Source of the DNA: Erythrobacter longus
Lineage (GTDB): Bacteria; Pseudomonadota; Alphaproteobacteria; Sphingomonadales; Sphingomonadaceae
DNA: 64,000 nt
Assembly: GCF_000715015.1 (NCBI RefSeq)
Contig: NZ_JMIW01000009.1
Coordinates: 62,001-126,000 of the forward strand
Reading direction: 5' to 3'
The position numbers were made by a program, and so were the translations under genes. Every line of letters begins with the position of its first letter. The first letter of the stretch is position 1. Shown here one piece after another: positions 33,716-42,595 of the stretch. The notes below the pieces were generated by a model, which saw only the letters and a list, made by a program, of their open reading frames with translations, searched no databases and was not told where the DNA came from.

Positions 33716-33898
33716 CTTTTCCAAGGGTCACACCCGATCCCCCAGAACGTGGATTCACTCCATCTCGTGTCCCCAGGTGTGACCCCACTGGCGCAACGCC
33801 AACTTGGAAAGGGCCCGTATCTCCACACGGGCCAAACTAGGCTCAGGACCTAAAGTCCCCGGCAGCGCGCATCCCCAACCGCGCGCCGGGGCTTTTTT
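33716..33898 (+). ncRNA. Candidate structured RNA or 3'-UTR behind the CC_3452-type gene
   Basis: About 180 bp with nested pairing: CTTTTCCAAG (33716) with CTTGGAAAGG (33803); the perfect 10-bp pair GGGTCACACC (33725) with GGTGTGACCC (33776); TGGCG-CAA-CGCCA at 33789-33801; GGCCCGT with ACGGGCC at 33812-33833; then a terminator. The T-run is on the plus strand, so the RNA would be plus. It begins 15 bp after the stop codon, so it may be a 3'-UTR-derived RNA. It does not match 6S, tmRNA, SRP or RNase P RNA as I know them. Confidence 0.4.
33857..33898 (+). terminator. Rho-independent terminator
   Basis: CCCCGGC-A-GCGCG pairs with CGCGC-GCCGGGG (one bulged A), followed by CTTTTTT. It ends the CC_3452 transcript or the RNA candidate, facing the convergent HAD gene. 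Confidence 0.85.
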
Positions 33899-33907
33899 GT
33901 GGGCGCG

Positions 33908-34510
33908 TTAAAGGAAGCCTGAGTTTTTCAGCTGCTTTTTAAGGGAGCCCGCATCGGTAAACAGATGCGCATCCCAGCCGCGCGTCCTTGCCGCTTCGAT
34001 ATTGGCGGGATTATCATCGGTGAAGAAAAGGTCGCCGCCTTCGCGCCCCGCTCGCTCTTCGACGATTTGGTAAATACGCGCGCTGGGCTTGGCGACTTTC
34101 TCTGTGCCGGAAACGATGATGTCCGCAAACAGGTCAAAGATCGGCTGTGTTGCGCGAAACTGAGTGAAAAGCTCATCCCCGTAATTGGTGAGGCAATAAA
34201 GCGGCGTGCCGCCCGCATGAAGATCGCGCACCAATTCATGGACGCCTTCGACCGGGATATCGCACGTCTCGCTAAAGCGTGCGGCATAGGCTGCGATTCG
34301 CAACGCATGGTCTGGAAATTGCGATATGCGTGCAGGCAACATTTCGGCAAGGCTCATGCCTTGATCGTGTTGAAAGTGCCATTCTTCGGTCACGACATGG
34401 GCAAGGAACCAATCCAGTTCCGCCTCATCGTGGATGATCTTTTCAAACAGATTGCGCATTTGCCAGTGGAACAAGACACGCCCCACATCGAACACCACCG
34501 CTTTGTTCAT
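33908..34510 (-). CDS. HAD-superfamily phosphatase (YihX-like)
   Basis: A 200-residue HAD hydrolase. Motif I is VVFDVGRVLF, with the nucleophile Asp followed two positions on by Gly as in YihX-type enzymes. The helical cap follows (residues 16-80), then motif II LYCLTNYG, motif III Lys in TEKVAKPSARIYQIV and motif IV LFFTDDNPANIEAARTRGWDA. Substrate is probably a small sugar phosphate, by family only. It ends just past the terminator at 33898. Confidence 0.88.
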   Translation of the reverse strand: MNKAVVFDVGRVLFHWQMRNLFEKIIHDEAELDWFLAHVVTEEWHFQHDQGMSLAEMLPARISQFPDHALRIAAYAARFSETCDIPVEGVHELVRDLHAGGTPLYCLTNYGDELFTQFRATQPIFDLFADIIVSGTEKVAKPSARIYQIVEERAGREGGDLFFTDDNPANIEAARTRGWDAHLFTDAGSLKKQLKNSGFL

Positions 34511-34544
34511 TTGAGAACCCTCTTGTCCAACTCTCGCGCACTAG

Positions 34545-34584
34545 AAACAGAGACGGCCCGCTCTCCAGACAAGGAGGCGGGCCG
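34545..34584 (-). terminator. Rho-independent terminator after rpmJ
   Basis: On the minus strand CGGCCCGC pairs with GCGGGCCG around a CTCCTTGTCTGGAGA loop that can itself pair, followed by TCTCTGTTTC. It lies about 55 bp after the rpmJ stop. Confidence 0.7.
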
Positions 34585-34637
34585 CGTGTTTCTCTTCGTC
34601 ACAAGAACGCGCAAGGTCGCCCCCGCGCGTGAGGCCA

Positions 34638-34763
34638 TTAGCCTTGGCGTGCTTTGAAACGACGGTTTGTTTTGTTGATCACATATGTGCGACCGCGGCG
34701 GCGAATAACGCGGCAATCGCGGTGACGATTTTTCAGCGACTTAAGGCTGTTGCGGATCTTCAT
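34638..34763 (-). CDS. rpmJ: 50S ribosomal protein L36
   Basis: A 41-residue protein, [20 protein letters not shown] then [21 protein letters not shown]. It is the C-minus form of L36: only one of the four zinc ligands (Cys17) remains, and the length is the 41 residues usual in alphaproteobacteria. It is a monocistronic gene between galE and the HAD gene. Confidence 0.96.
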   Translation of the reverse strand: MKIRNSLKSLKNRHRDCRVIRRRGRTYVINKTNRRFKARQG

Positions 34764-34882
34764 GACATATTTCCAAATAATAAAGCGCGCTCGGCATTGA
34801 TCCGGCGCGCGGCAATTTCGTCAGGCGCACATATGGGGGGGTATGAGATTCGTCAACCAGAAACCTGTCGCTTCGCCGCTAT

Positions 34883-35926
34883 TTAAGGCCGCAATTGTGC
34901 CAATTTGCGCTCCCAGGCCAGCGCATGGGTGATGATCGTATCCAGATCATCGTGGCGAGGCTGCCATGGAAGGGTTGAGCGAATCAGCGCCGGGTCCGAA
35001 ATGAGCTGCGCCGGGTCGCCCGCCCTGCGCCCTTCGAAGCGGCGCTTGATCGAGGTGCCCGCCATCCGGTCCACGGTATCCAGAACCTCGAGCACAGAAA
35101 ACCCGCGCCCATATCCGCAATTCATGGTGAGCGAGCGGGTCGGCTCAGCCATTAACGCTTCGAGCGCGTGAACATGGGCAGACGCAAGATCGCTCACATG
35201 AATATAATCGCGAACGCCTGTGCCATCGGGCGTGTCAAAATCCGTCCCAAAAACGCCGACATGATCGCGCTTGCCAAGGGCAGCTTCCAAGGCGACCTTG
35301 ATAAGGTGCGTTGCGCCTGCGGTTGATTGCCCGGTGCGCGCCTCAGGGTCGGCGCCTGCCACATTGAAATAGCGCAGCGCACAAAAGTTGAGTGTCTCCG
35401 CCGCCGCAATATCGCTCAGCATTTGCTCGGTCATGAGCTTGGACCAGCCATAGGGGTTGATCGGCAATTGCGGCGTATCTTCGCGCACCGCCTCTACCTC
35501 TGGAACGCCATACGTCGCTGCGGTCGATGAGAAGATGAAATGCGGCACGCCCGCCTTGACCGCGGCTTCCAGAAGAACGCGGCTTTTTGCAGTGTTGTTG
35601 TGATAATATTTGAGCGGGTTCTCCACGCTTTCCGGCACCACGATCGAGCCTGCAAAGTGCATGATCGCGCCCACACCCTGCTCTTCGAAAATTCGCGCCA
35701 AAAGCGCCGCATCCTCGATATCGCCTTCGTAAAAAGCGACGCCTTCCGGGATTGCAAAGCGGAAGCCCGTCGTCAGATTGTCGATCACCGCCACGGGCCA
35801 ACCATCGTCTAGCAAGGCCAAAACCGCGTGGCTTCCGATATATCCCGCCCCGCCAGTGACGAGGACAGCCTGTTTTTCTGACGCGGCTTTCGCTAGAGTG
35901 GGGTTTGAAGTTGGGGTCGTGTTCAT
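34883..35926 (-). CDS. galE: UDP-glucose 4-epimerase
   Basis: GalE interconverts UDP-glucose and UDP-galactose and supplies sugars for polysaccharides. The 347-residue extended short-chain dehydrogenase has TGGAGYIGSHAVLAL for NAD, the catalytic Ser in FSSTAATYG and the Tyr-Lys pair in NPYGWSKLMTEQML, then ALRYFNVAGADP. It may feed the exopolysaccharide locus 18 kb away, but it stands alone here. About 15 N-terminal residues before VLVTGG are extra and variable. Confidence 0.95.
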   Translation of the reverse strand: MNTTPTSNPTLAKAASEKQAVLVTGGAGYIGSHAVLALLDDGWPVAVIDNLTTGFRFAIPEGVAFYEGDIEDAALLARIFEEQGVGAIMHFAGSIVVPESVENPLKYYHNNTAKSRVLLEAAVKAGVPHFIFSSTAATYGVPEVEAVREDTPQLPINPYGWSKLMTEQMLSDIAAAETLNFCALRYFNVAGADPEARTGQSTAGATHLIKVALEAALGKRDHVGVFGTDFDTPDGTGVRDYIHVSDLASAHVHALEALMAEPTRSLTMNCGYGRGFSVLEVLDTVDRMAGTSIKRRFEGRRAGDPAQLISDPALIRSTLPWQPRHDDLDTIITHALAWERKLAQLRP

Positions 35927-35984
35927 GCTGGCGCGATTAGCATCAAGACACTTTCAAGTCGTGAAAGAAAACGTGAGGGACGCA

Positions 35985-36635
35985 ATGAAAGCCAAGATTT
36001 TACAGACCCGAAAGGCTCTACCAGCCCTTTTGCTGGGCCTATCGCTCCCCCTTACCCTAGGCGCTTGCGTGGGTACGGCCTACTCCGGCCCTGTCGAAGT
36101 CACCCGCTTCATCAGCGATAACCGCGCCAGTATCGGCCAAGGCCCCATCGCCATCACCTTCCCCGAAGAGATGAACAATCTGCGCGCCAAAGAAGCGTTC
36201 TATGATGCGGTGGCCGCCCAGCTTGTCGGGCTTGGTTATGCCATCGCTTTGGATGAGGCACCCGGCATGCAAACCGCGCGCGTCACCACCAAACGCAGCC
36301 CGCTTGCCCCTGCCTCCTCGCGCGGGCCGGTAAGCGTCGGCGTTGGCGGGCAGACCGGCGGTTTTGGCAGCGGGGTCGGCGTTGGCATCGGCATCGATCT
36401 TGGCGGCAATTCCAGCCGCCCCAACGCGCTTTCCGAACTTTCAGTGCGTATTTCTGACGCAAACGGCAACAGCTTGTGGGAAGGGCGCGCACAGCAGGCG
36501 ATCTCGATCAATTCACCTTACGCCGAAGTGGAAGCGAGCGCGGCAGCCTTAGCAGCAGCCTTGTTCAAGGACTTCCCCGGTGGCAATGGCGAAACTGTAT
36601 CCATTGATGTGGATGAACTTCAGGAACAAGAATGA
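35985..36635 (+). CDS. DUF4136-like lipoprotein
   Basis: A 216-residue predicted lipoprotein: a signal sequence ([19 protein letters not shown]) with the lipobox cysteine near residue 25, then [20 protein letters not shown], a Gly/Val-rich low-complexity run ([20 protein letters not shown]) and [20 protein letters not shown]. The overall pattern fits DUF4136 outer-membrane-associated lipoproteins of unknown function. GAGGGA precedes the ATG at 35985. Its TGA overlaps the ATG of the carboxypeptidase gene, so the two are coupled. Confidence 0.75.
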   Translation: MKAKILQTRKALPALLLGLSLPLTLGACVGTAYSGPVEVTRFISDNRASIGQGPIAITFPEEMNNLRAKEAFYDAVAAQLVGLGYAIALDEAPGMQTARVTTKRSPLAPASSRGPVSVGVGGQTGGFGSGVGVGIGIDLGGNSSRPNALSELSVRISDANGNSLWEGRAQQAISINSPYAEVEASAAALAAALFKDFPGGNGETVSIDVDELQEQE

Positions 36636-37765
36636 CCCAAATCGCCATTGATGCCGTTTTTGACAGCGGCAATATCGAAGTGCTTTCCATTGACGGCACA
36701 AACGCACGACTCGCTATCAAAAAAGACCATATGTCAGACTTCAAGCAGTGGTTTCACTTCCGGGTGAGCGGCTCTGAAGGCGAAGAGATTACCCTCAAGA
36801 TCACCGGCCTCAATGAAAGCGCCTATCCCGGCGGTTGGCCAGGATATGATGCCTGCGTTTCGGAAGACCGCGAATATTGGGCGCGCACGCCAAGCCATTT
36901 TGACAAGGATGAAGAGGGCGGCACGCTCACGATTTCTTACACGCCTGCCTCTGGCGTCTCCTATTTCGCCTATTTCGCCCCCTATTCGATGGAGCGGCAC
37001 CATGATCTCATCGCAGAAGCCGCCTCTTGCGAGGGGGTGGACCTGATCCGCCTCACCACCACGCTTGACGGGCAGCCATTGGATATGCTGCAAATGGGCG
37101 AAGGGGACAAACAGGTCTGGCTTTATGCCCGCCAGCATCCGGGCGAAACACAGGCCGAATGGTGGATGGAAGGGGCATTGGAATGCCTTACCGATCCGTC
37201 CGATCCCGTGGCGCGCAGCCTTTTGAAGCGGTGCCGTTTCCACATTGTGCCCAATTGCAATCCTGACGGTTCACGCAGAGGCCATTTGCGCACCAACGCG
37301 GTTGGCACGAACCTCAACCGCGAATGGGAAACGCCAACAGCTGAAAAATCGCCCGAAGTCCTCGCGATCCGCAACACAATGGACGAAACCGGCGTCGATT
37401 TTGCCATAGACGTCCACGGCGATGAGGCGATCCCGGCGGTGTTCCTTGCCGGTTTTGAAGGCATTCCTTCGTGGACCGAAGAGCTTGGCGAGCGATTCTA
37501 TCGATACGAGCGTATTCTTGATCGGCGCACGCCTGATTTCCAGACCGAACTTGGCTATCCCAAGGCATGGGCAGGCAAAGCCAATCTCACCATCTCCACC
37601 AATCAGGTGGCGGAGCGGTTTGGCGCCTGCGCCATGACGCTGGAAATGCCGTATAAGGATCTGGCCGATTTTCCAGAGCCGGAACAAGGCTGGTCGCCCG
37701 AACGCTGCAAAATGCTGGGGCGTGATTGCTTGGCAGCGCTGCTGGAATGGCTTGAGACTGAGTAA
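36632..37765 (+). CDS. M14-type cytosolic carboxypeptidase-like metallopeptidase
   Basis: A 377-residue zinc carboxypeptidase of the CCP/AGBL-like subgroup. The N-terminal 120 residues form the beta-sandwich that precedes the catalytic domain in that subgroup ([20 protein letters not shown]). Zinc ligands are in [19 protein letters not shown] (HxxE) and [30 protein letters not shown] binds the substrate carboxylate, and TLEMPYKD carries the catalytic Glu. No signal peptide is seen, so it acts in the cytoplasm. The substrate in bacteria is unknown. Confidence 0.9.
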   Translation: MTQIAIDAVFDSGNIEVLSIDGTNARLAIKKDHMSDFKQWFHFRVSGSEGEEITLKITGLNESAYPGGWPGYDACVSEDREYWARTPSHFDKDEEGGTLTISYTPASGVSYFAYFAPYSMERHHDLIAEAASCEGVDLIRLTTTLDGQPLDMLQMGEGDKQVWLYARQHPGETQAEWWMEGALECLTDPSDPVARSLLKRCRFHIVPNCNPDGSRRGHLRTNAVGTNLNREWETPTAEKSPEVLAIRNTMDETGVDFAIDVHGDEAIPAVFLAGFEGIPSWTEELGERFYRYERILDRRTPDFQTELGYPKAWAGKANLTISTNQVAERFGACAMTLEMPYKDLADFPEPEQGWSPERCKMLGRDCLAALLEWLETE

Positions 37766-37868
37766 CGCATTTTGGGCTGACATGATTTTACATGCACGAA
37801 AGCGCCTGTTCAGCGCGTTTTTGTGATAAAACCTCTCAGAGCACGGGTTTCGTTCGGGAGGGAATATC

Positions 37869-38582
37869 ATGTCAGTTTCAGCAAATCGCCGCAGTTTTAT
37901 CCTTGGGGCAGGTACGCTTGGCGCTGCCACTCTGATCTCTTTGCCCCTCCATGCACCACTTCACGCACAAGGCCTCGGCGACCTGCTCGGGCGCGGCGGT
38001 GGCGGCGGGCTTGGCCTTTCTTCCCTCCTTGGAAAAGCCACCGATAGCGCGCTTGATAAGCTGGCTGTGCCCGGCGCGTTTTATGGCGACGAAGACGTGC
38101 GCATCGGCCTTCCCGGCCTTGGTGGCGGAGGTGGCGGTGGCATCTTTGGCTCTATCCTTGGCGGAGCGAGCCGTTTGGGCATTCTCGATGGCATCACCCG
38201 CGAGATCAACGATGCCGCAGGCGTCGCAGCGGGCGAGGCCAAACCCATTTTCCGCGATGCGATTGACGATCTTTCCTTTGGTGATGCACCCGGCATTATC
38301 CGCGAGAACGATGGCGGCACGCAGTATCTTCGCAGTTCAGCCAACGACCGGCTGCATTCGCGCCTTGAACCCCTGGTCGACAGCGCCTTGGACCGAGCCG
38401 GAGTGTACAAGACCTTTGACGGGCTTGCTGAAAAGCACTCCTTTATACGGCGCGTTGGCCTTAACCGTGAAAGCATCAACCGCTCTGTCACCGATCAGGG
38501 GCTGGATGGCATCTTCTCCTACATCGGTTCAGAAGAGCGTGCCTTCCGCAAGAACCCACTTGGAGGATTGCTGGGAAACTAG
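37869..38582 (+). CDS. Tat-exported DUF4197 protein
   Basis: A 237-residue protein. NRRSFILGAGTLGAATLISL is a twin-arginine signal. Gly-rich stretches follow (GRGGGGGLGLSSLLG), then helices SALDKLAVPGAFYGDEDVRI, DDLSFGDAPGIIREND and YKTFDGLAEKHSFIRRVGL, the pattern of DUF4197. The family is periplasmic and of unknown function. It is convergent to cdd, with a 14-bp repeat array between them. Confidence 0.85.
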   Translation: MSVSANRRSFILGAGTLGAATLISLPLHAPLHAQGLGDLLGRGGGGGLGLSSLLGKATDSALDKLAVPGAFYGDEDVRIGLPGLGGGGGGGIFGSILGGASRLGILDGITREINDAAGVAAGEAKPIFRDAIDDLSFGDAPGIIRENDGGTQYLRSSANDRLHSRLEPLVDSALDRAGVYKTFDGLAEKHSFIRRVGLNRESINRSVTDQGLDGIFSYIGSEERAFRKNPLGGLLGN

Positions 38583-38603
38583 GGTCAGGACCCGCAAAGG
38601 CCG

Positions 38604-38659
38604 CTCAGGCCCAGTCACTCAGGCCCAGTCACTCAGGCCCAGTCGTTCAGGCCAGATGA
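38604..38659. repeat. 14-bp tandem repeat x4 carrying the cdd stop codon
   Basis: Units start at 38604, 38618, 38632 and 38646 with CTCAGGCCCAGTCA or variants. On the cdd strand each reads GGCCTGA, and the unit at 38646 contains the real cdd TGA. Stops lie at 14-bp steps and so cover all frames. Confidence 0.9.
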
Positions 38660-39081
38660 TCGGGCCCGAATGCATGGGGCAAAAGCTTTGAGAGCGTAAC
38701 CTCGCGCACCTCGTCATTGCCAACGCAATAAATGACCGGATCGGTTCCCCCCAGCCCTGCAATCTCGTTGAGGGTCTGGCGACAGCGGCCACAAGGGGTA
38801 ATCGGCGCGCCGTCGCCTTTGTCCTTGGGCCCCACAACCGCGACCGCTGTCAAACCGCCGCGCCGCCCTTCGCCAAAGGCCCGCGCCACGGCGACAGTTT
38901 CTGCGCACAGGGTCAGGCCATAGCTCGCGTTTTCGACATTGGTGCCAGTGATGATCGCGCCATCGTCAAAAAAAAGCGCTGCCCCGACCTGATAGTTGGA
39001 ATAGGGCGCATAGGCCTCTTTGGCCGCCGCATGAGCCGCCTCGATCAGGCTTTCTTTGATATCGCTCATCCCAGTATTCAT
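38647..39081 (-). CDS. cdd: Cytidine deaminase
   Basis: Cdd deaminates cytidine and deoxycytidine for pyrimidine salvage. The 144-residue protein has YAPYSNYQVGAALFFDDG, the zinc and proton-shuttle motif CAETVAVARA and PCGRCRQ with the other two zinc cysteines. It is the compact homotetrameric type. The start at 39081 (MNTGMSDIKE) overlaps the stop of the upstream GH25-like gene as ATGA, suggesting coupling; the methionine at 39069 is an alternative. Its 3' end is in a tandem repeat array. Confidence 0.95.
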   Translation of the reverse strand: MNTGMSDIKESLIEAAHAAAKEAYAPYSNYQVGAALFFDDGAIITGTNVENASYGLTLCAETVAVARAFGEGRRGGLTAVAVVGPKDKGDGAPITPCGRCRQTLNEIAGLGGTDPVIYCVGNDEVREVTLSKLLPHAFGPDHLA

Positions 39082-39791
39082 CGCTGTACCACCATCCATT
39101 CAATCGGCGCTTCGGACGCTTCGCTCACATATTGGCTGTTCGCGCTCCACAAAAGCCAGGGCCGTCCGGCATAATCAGGCCGCGCCCGGTCACGTTCCAG
39201 CCACAGGTCGCGCTCAATCATCCGGGCGATGTTGTGCCGCTGTTCAAAATCACGACCAAGTTTCAGGATTACCTTTTTGCCCGAATGCATCTCGATCTGG
39301 TTGATAAGTGTCATAAGCTCGCTCTCGACGGCTGCATCGCTTACAGGGGTCGCGCAATTATCGGCTAGCATTTCGAGTTCAACCGCCGGGTTCATCAGAT
39401 CCGGATTGCGCGGCACCATTTGAACGAACAGCGCGCTCTGCGTGTCCGCTTTGTAACACGGGTTGAAGGGCAGCAGGACACCAACTTCGAGCCCAGCCTC
39501 GAATGCGCGGGCATAGCGGCTGGCAAAATCATCGTCTGGCGAACGTGGATCAGGCTGGAGGCGAAGATAGGCAAACTGCGCACCAATAGCTTTGAGCGTC
39601 ACCAGATTTGTACGCTGAGGTTGAACCGGGATCACTGCGCCTTGTTCCGGGTACAGTTCACCATCAGGTCGCCACCCGCGCATATCCCACCAAAACCACG
39701 CAGCAAAGCTGATCGCGATCAGCACCAGAAGAGCTGCACCGCGAAAGGCCCAAATGCCAAGCCCTGCCTTTTTCTTGCGTCCGCGTGCCAC
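39078..39791 (-). CDS. GH25 lysozyme-like membrane-anchored protein, altered active site
   Basis: A 237-residue protein with a basic N-terminus and one transmembrane helix (AALLVLIAISFAAWFWW), then a GH25-like TIM-barrel: GAQFAYLRLQPDPRSPDDDF, ARAFEAGLEVGVLLPFNP and NPAVELEMLADNC. In true GH25 enzymes strand 1 carries D-x-S/H and a later D-x-E pair; here the first region reads GELYPEQGAVIP and the later one VELE, so one acidic residue of each pair is changed. Peptidoglycan binding without full activity is possible. It is coupled to cdd. Confidence 0.65.
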   Translation of the reverse strand: MARGRKKKAGLGIWAFRGAALLVLIAISFAAWFWWDMRGWRPDGELYPEQGAVIPVQPQRTNLVTLKAIGAQFAYLRLQPDPRSPDDDFASRYARAFEAGLEVGVLLPFNPCYKADTQSALFVQMVPRNPDLMNPAVELEMLADNCATPVSDAAVESELMTLINQIEMHSGKKVILKLGRDFEQRHNIARMIERDLWLERDRARPDYAGRPWLLWSANSQYVSEASEAPIEWMVVQR

Positions 39792-39795
39792 TCAC

Positions 39796-40326
39796 TCAAC
39801 CCTTGATATGGAGCACACAGATCAGCGTGAACAAACGCCGCGCGGTGGCAAAATCGGTTTCGACCTTGCCCTCAAGCCGCTCGACCAGAAGTTCAGCCGC
39901 ATTGTTGTGAAGCCCGCGCCGCGCCATATCAATCGTCTCAATCTCAGCAGGCGTCGCTTTGCGAATCGCTTGATAATAGCTGTCGCAAATGGCGAAATAC
40001 TCGCGGATCGGACGGCGAAACCGCGCAAGCCCGATAAGCAGGCTCTCCAGCGCATTTTCGTCCTTATCCGCAATGTCCATCGCCAAGCGTCCATCGCGCA
40101 CTGCAAGCTTTAAACGGTAGGGCCCTTTTGCCCCGCGTTCCGCGCTGCGGACGGGCTTGAAGGTGTTTTCCTCGATCAGATCGTAAATCGCCACCCGCCG
40201 TTCCTGTTCGACATCGGCATTGCGCCACAAAATCGTCTCTTCATCCAGAGAGATGTGGGCAATGCGATGTGTGCCGGGACCTTGGCCCGGCGGCATACTC
40301 GCTGAATCGGATGGCATATCGGACAT
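39796..40326 (-). CDS. UPF0262 family protein
   Basis: A 176-residue protein of the alphaproteobacterial UPF0262 family. It shows HRIAHISLDEETILWRNADV, QERRVAIYDLIEENTF, the LAMDIADKDENALESLLIGL segment and FRRPIREYFAICDSYYQAIR. Function is unknown. The start MSDMPSDS at 40326 is preferred over the longer frame. It lies 4 bp from the GH25-like gene, so a UPF0262-GH25-cdd operon is likely, divergent from dnaB. Confidence 0.9.
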   Translation of the reverse strand: MSDMPSDSASMPPGQGPGTHRIAHISLDEETILWRNADVEQERRVAIYDLIEENTFKPVRSAERGAKGPYRLKLAVRDGRLAMDIADKDENALESLLIGLARFRRPIREYFAICDSYYQAIRKATPAEIETIDMARRGLHNNAAELLVERLEGKVETDFATARRLFTLICVLHIKG

Positions 40327-40464
40327 AGCAATCCCGCCTTCGCAGATGCGAGGGGGCAACTTCAAGCATAACAATCGCCAATCCCCGCTATCCACAACCA
40401 AGGGAGACAATTTTGACGCATCCCGGCCTTGCCCTATCCCCGCCTCGCGCCCATTGATGCGGGC

Positions 40465-41982
40465 ATGGCTGAACCCACCCCTCTTTCACTCGTTGACAAT
40501 GATATCGCCGGCGCTCGCAAGCTGCCCTCTAACCTCGAGGCAGAGGCCGCTTTTCTGGGCGCGGTGTTGATCGACAACCGGGTGATCGAGGAATTGCAGA
40601 CACCCATTCGGCCCGACCATTTTTTCGAGCCCCTGCATGAACGCATTTATGGGCGTATTCTGGCGCTGATTGAACGCAATGCGACCGCGTCCCCGGTGAC
40701 TTTGCGCCCGCATTTTGAAGCGGATGAGGCGTTAAAAGAGCTGGGCGGGCCAAAATATCTGGCACAGCTTACCGCCAATGGCGCTGGCCTTCTGGCGCCG
40801 CGCGAACTGGCTCAGCAAATCTATGATCTTGCGCTGCTGCGCGAACTTGTCAGCGTTGGCCGGGGCCTCGTCGAAGGCGCGCTGGATACGTCGGAAGACA
40901 CCAGCCCGGTTGACCGGATCGCCCAGGCAGAAGCCGACCTTTACCGCGTGGCAGAGGGCGCTGCGACCGGCAAAGAAGCCGAATCGTTCCGCGATGCCGC
41001 CTTGACCGCGATCAAAATGGTCGAAGCCGCCATGAATTCAGGCGGCGGTTTGTCGGGCAAGACCTCCGGGCTTGTAACGCTCGACCAGAAAACCGCTGGC
41101 CTGCATGATTCTGACCTTATCATCCTTGCCGGGCGTCCGGGCATGGGCAAAACCTCGCTTGCGACCAACATCGCCTTCAACTGCGCCGAAGAATACCTCA
41201 AATGGCAAAGCGAGGGCGGCGAACATTGTTACGGTGCGCCCACGGCCTTTTTCAGCCTGGAGATGAGCGCTGACCAGCTGGCGACGCGTATTCTGGCCGA
41301 ACAATCAGAAGTGTCCTCCGAGGCGCTTCGTTCAGGTACGCTGACCCGCGATGACTTTCAAAAACTGAGCTTTGCGAGCCAGCGTTTGGCGGAACTCCCG
41401 CTGTTCATCGACGATACGCCCGGCCTTACCATTGGCGCGCTGCGGACACGGGCGCGCAGGCTTAAGCGGCGGCACAACATTGGCCTTATCGTCATCGATT
41501 ATCTGCAACTTCTTCAAGGGTCTGGCCGCGCAAACGATAACCGTGTGAATGAAATCTCGGAGATCAGCCGGGGCCTCAAAACGCTCGCAAAGGAACTCAG
41601 CGTACCCGTGATTGCGCTCTCACAGCTTAGCCGTGCGGTGGAGCAACGCGAGGACAAACGGCCAATGCTCTCTGACCTCAGGGAATCGGGCTCGATCGAG
41701 CAGGACGCCGATATGGTCTGGTTCATTTACCGCGAAGACTATTACCTCGAAGCGGTCCGTCCAGATATGCCCAATCCCGACGGATCAAGCTCACCTGATG
41801 TGCAAGACAAATACAGCCAGTGGGAGGCCAATTACCTCGAGAAAAAGAACAAGGCGACCCTGATCGTATCAAAGCAGCGTCACGGTTCGACCGGCAATGT
41901 CGCGCTCCATTTCCAAAGCGAGATCACCAAATTTACCTCGCCCAATACGCGGGATTATTCGAGCTGGGGGATGGAGGAATAG
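40465..41982 (+). CDS. dnaB: Replicative DNA helicase DnaB
   Basis: DnaB is the hexameric 5'-3' helicase of the replication fork. The 505-residue protein has the N-terminal helical domain (LPSNLEAEAAFLGAVLIDNR, PDHFFEPLHERIYG), Walker A GRPGMGKTSLATNIAFN, Walker B LIVIDYLQLL with the downstream ISEISRGLKTLAKEL, and the H3/H4 motif ALSQLSRAVEQREDKRPMLS then DLRESGSIEQDADMV. The tail ends KFTSPNTRDYSSW. ATG 40465 gives the family start MAEPTPLSLVDND. Confidence 0.96.
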   Translation: MAEPTPLSLVDNDIAGARKLPSNLEAEAAFLGAVLIDNRVIEELQTPIRPDHFFEPLHERIYGRILALIERNATASPVTLRPHFEADEALKELGGPKYLAQLTANGAGLLAPRELAQQIYDLALLRELVSVGRGLVEGALDTSEDTSPVDRIAQAEADLYRVAEGAATGKEAESFRDAALTAIKMVEAAMNSGGGLSGKTSGLVTLDQKTAGLHDSDLIILAGRPGMGKTSLATNIAFNCAEEYLKWQSEGGEHCYGAPTAFFSLEMSADQLATRILAEQSEVSSEALRSGTLTRDDFQKLSFASQRLAELPLFIDDTPGLTIGALRTRARRLKRRHNIGLIVIDYLQLLQGSGRANDNRVNEISEISRGLKTLAKELSVPVIALSQLSRAVEQREDKRPMLSDLRESGSIEQDADMVWFIYREDYYLEAVRPDMPNPDGSSSPDVQDKYSQWEANYLEKKNKATLIVSKQRHGSTGNVALHFQSEITKFTSPNTRDYSSWGMEE

Positions 41983-42079
41983 AGCCGCCTCCCCGGCGCA
42001 ATTTCCTTGACTCTGAGCCCGCCAAACACTAGCTTGACAGCTCTTTCCAAAAAGACTTTTGATTTTATGAGGCTCGCCC

Positions 42080-42424
42080 ATGGCACGCGTTACCGTTGAA
42101 GATTGCGTCGATAAGGTTCCAAACCGCTTCGACCTCGTCCTGCTCGCAGCACAGCGCGCCCGTGAAATCTCAGGCGGCAGCGAACTGACGCTTGACCGCG
42201 ATCGTGACAAGAACCCGGTTGTGGCACTGCGCGAAATCGCTGAACAAACGATCAAGCCCAAGGAGCTTAAAGAAGCTCTGATAACCAGCCTTCAGAAGAT
42301 CCTTCCCGATGACGAAGATGATGCCGATGAAATCGGTTCGCTCAGCCAATCGGCAGAGGCTCTGCGCATCACCGCGTCCGCGCCAACCCGGTCGACTTCG
42401 ATCGGGGCAGATTACGACGGGTAA
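42080..42424 (+). CDS. rpoZ: DNA-directed RNA polymerase omega subunit
   Basis: Omega helps assemble the beta' subunit. The 114-residue protein starts [20 protein letters not shown], continues [20 protein letters not shown] and [14 protein letters not shown], the core of the family, with the acidic and variable tail typical of alphaproteobacteria. A strong terminator follows at 42449. Confidence 0.97.
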   Translation: MARVTVEDCVDKVPNRFDLVLLAAQRAREISGGSELTLDRDRDKNPVVALREIAEQTIKPKELKEALITSLQKILPDDEDDADEIGSLSQSAEALRITASAPTRSTSIGADYDG

Positions 42425-42448
42425 GCCGGGCGGTAACAAACCGAACTC

Positions 42449-42477
42449 AAAAGGCCGCGCTTATCGCGGCCTTTTTT
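42449..42477 (+). terminator. Rho-independent terminator after rpoZ
   Basis: AAAGGCCGCG pairs with CGCGGCCTTT around CTTAT, followed by a T-run. Confidence 0.9.
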
Positions 42478-42595
42478 GTGCGCGCGAGGGATGTGGGATC
42501 GGTAAAGACGCAAGCTCAAACGCAAGACATCTCCCTTTGGCATTCGGGGCGCATTGGCTATAGTGCAGTGCAGCACGGACGGGGGGCAGCTGGAC

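Noticed and set aside
33716..33898. 6S, tmRNA, SRP or RNase P RNA
   Set aside because: None of the conserved motifs or lengths I know of those RNAs is present, so no known name is given.
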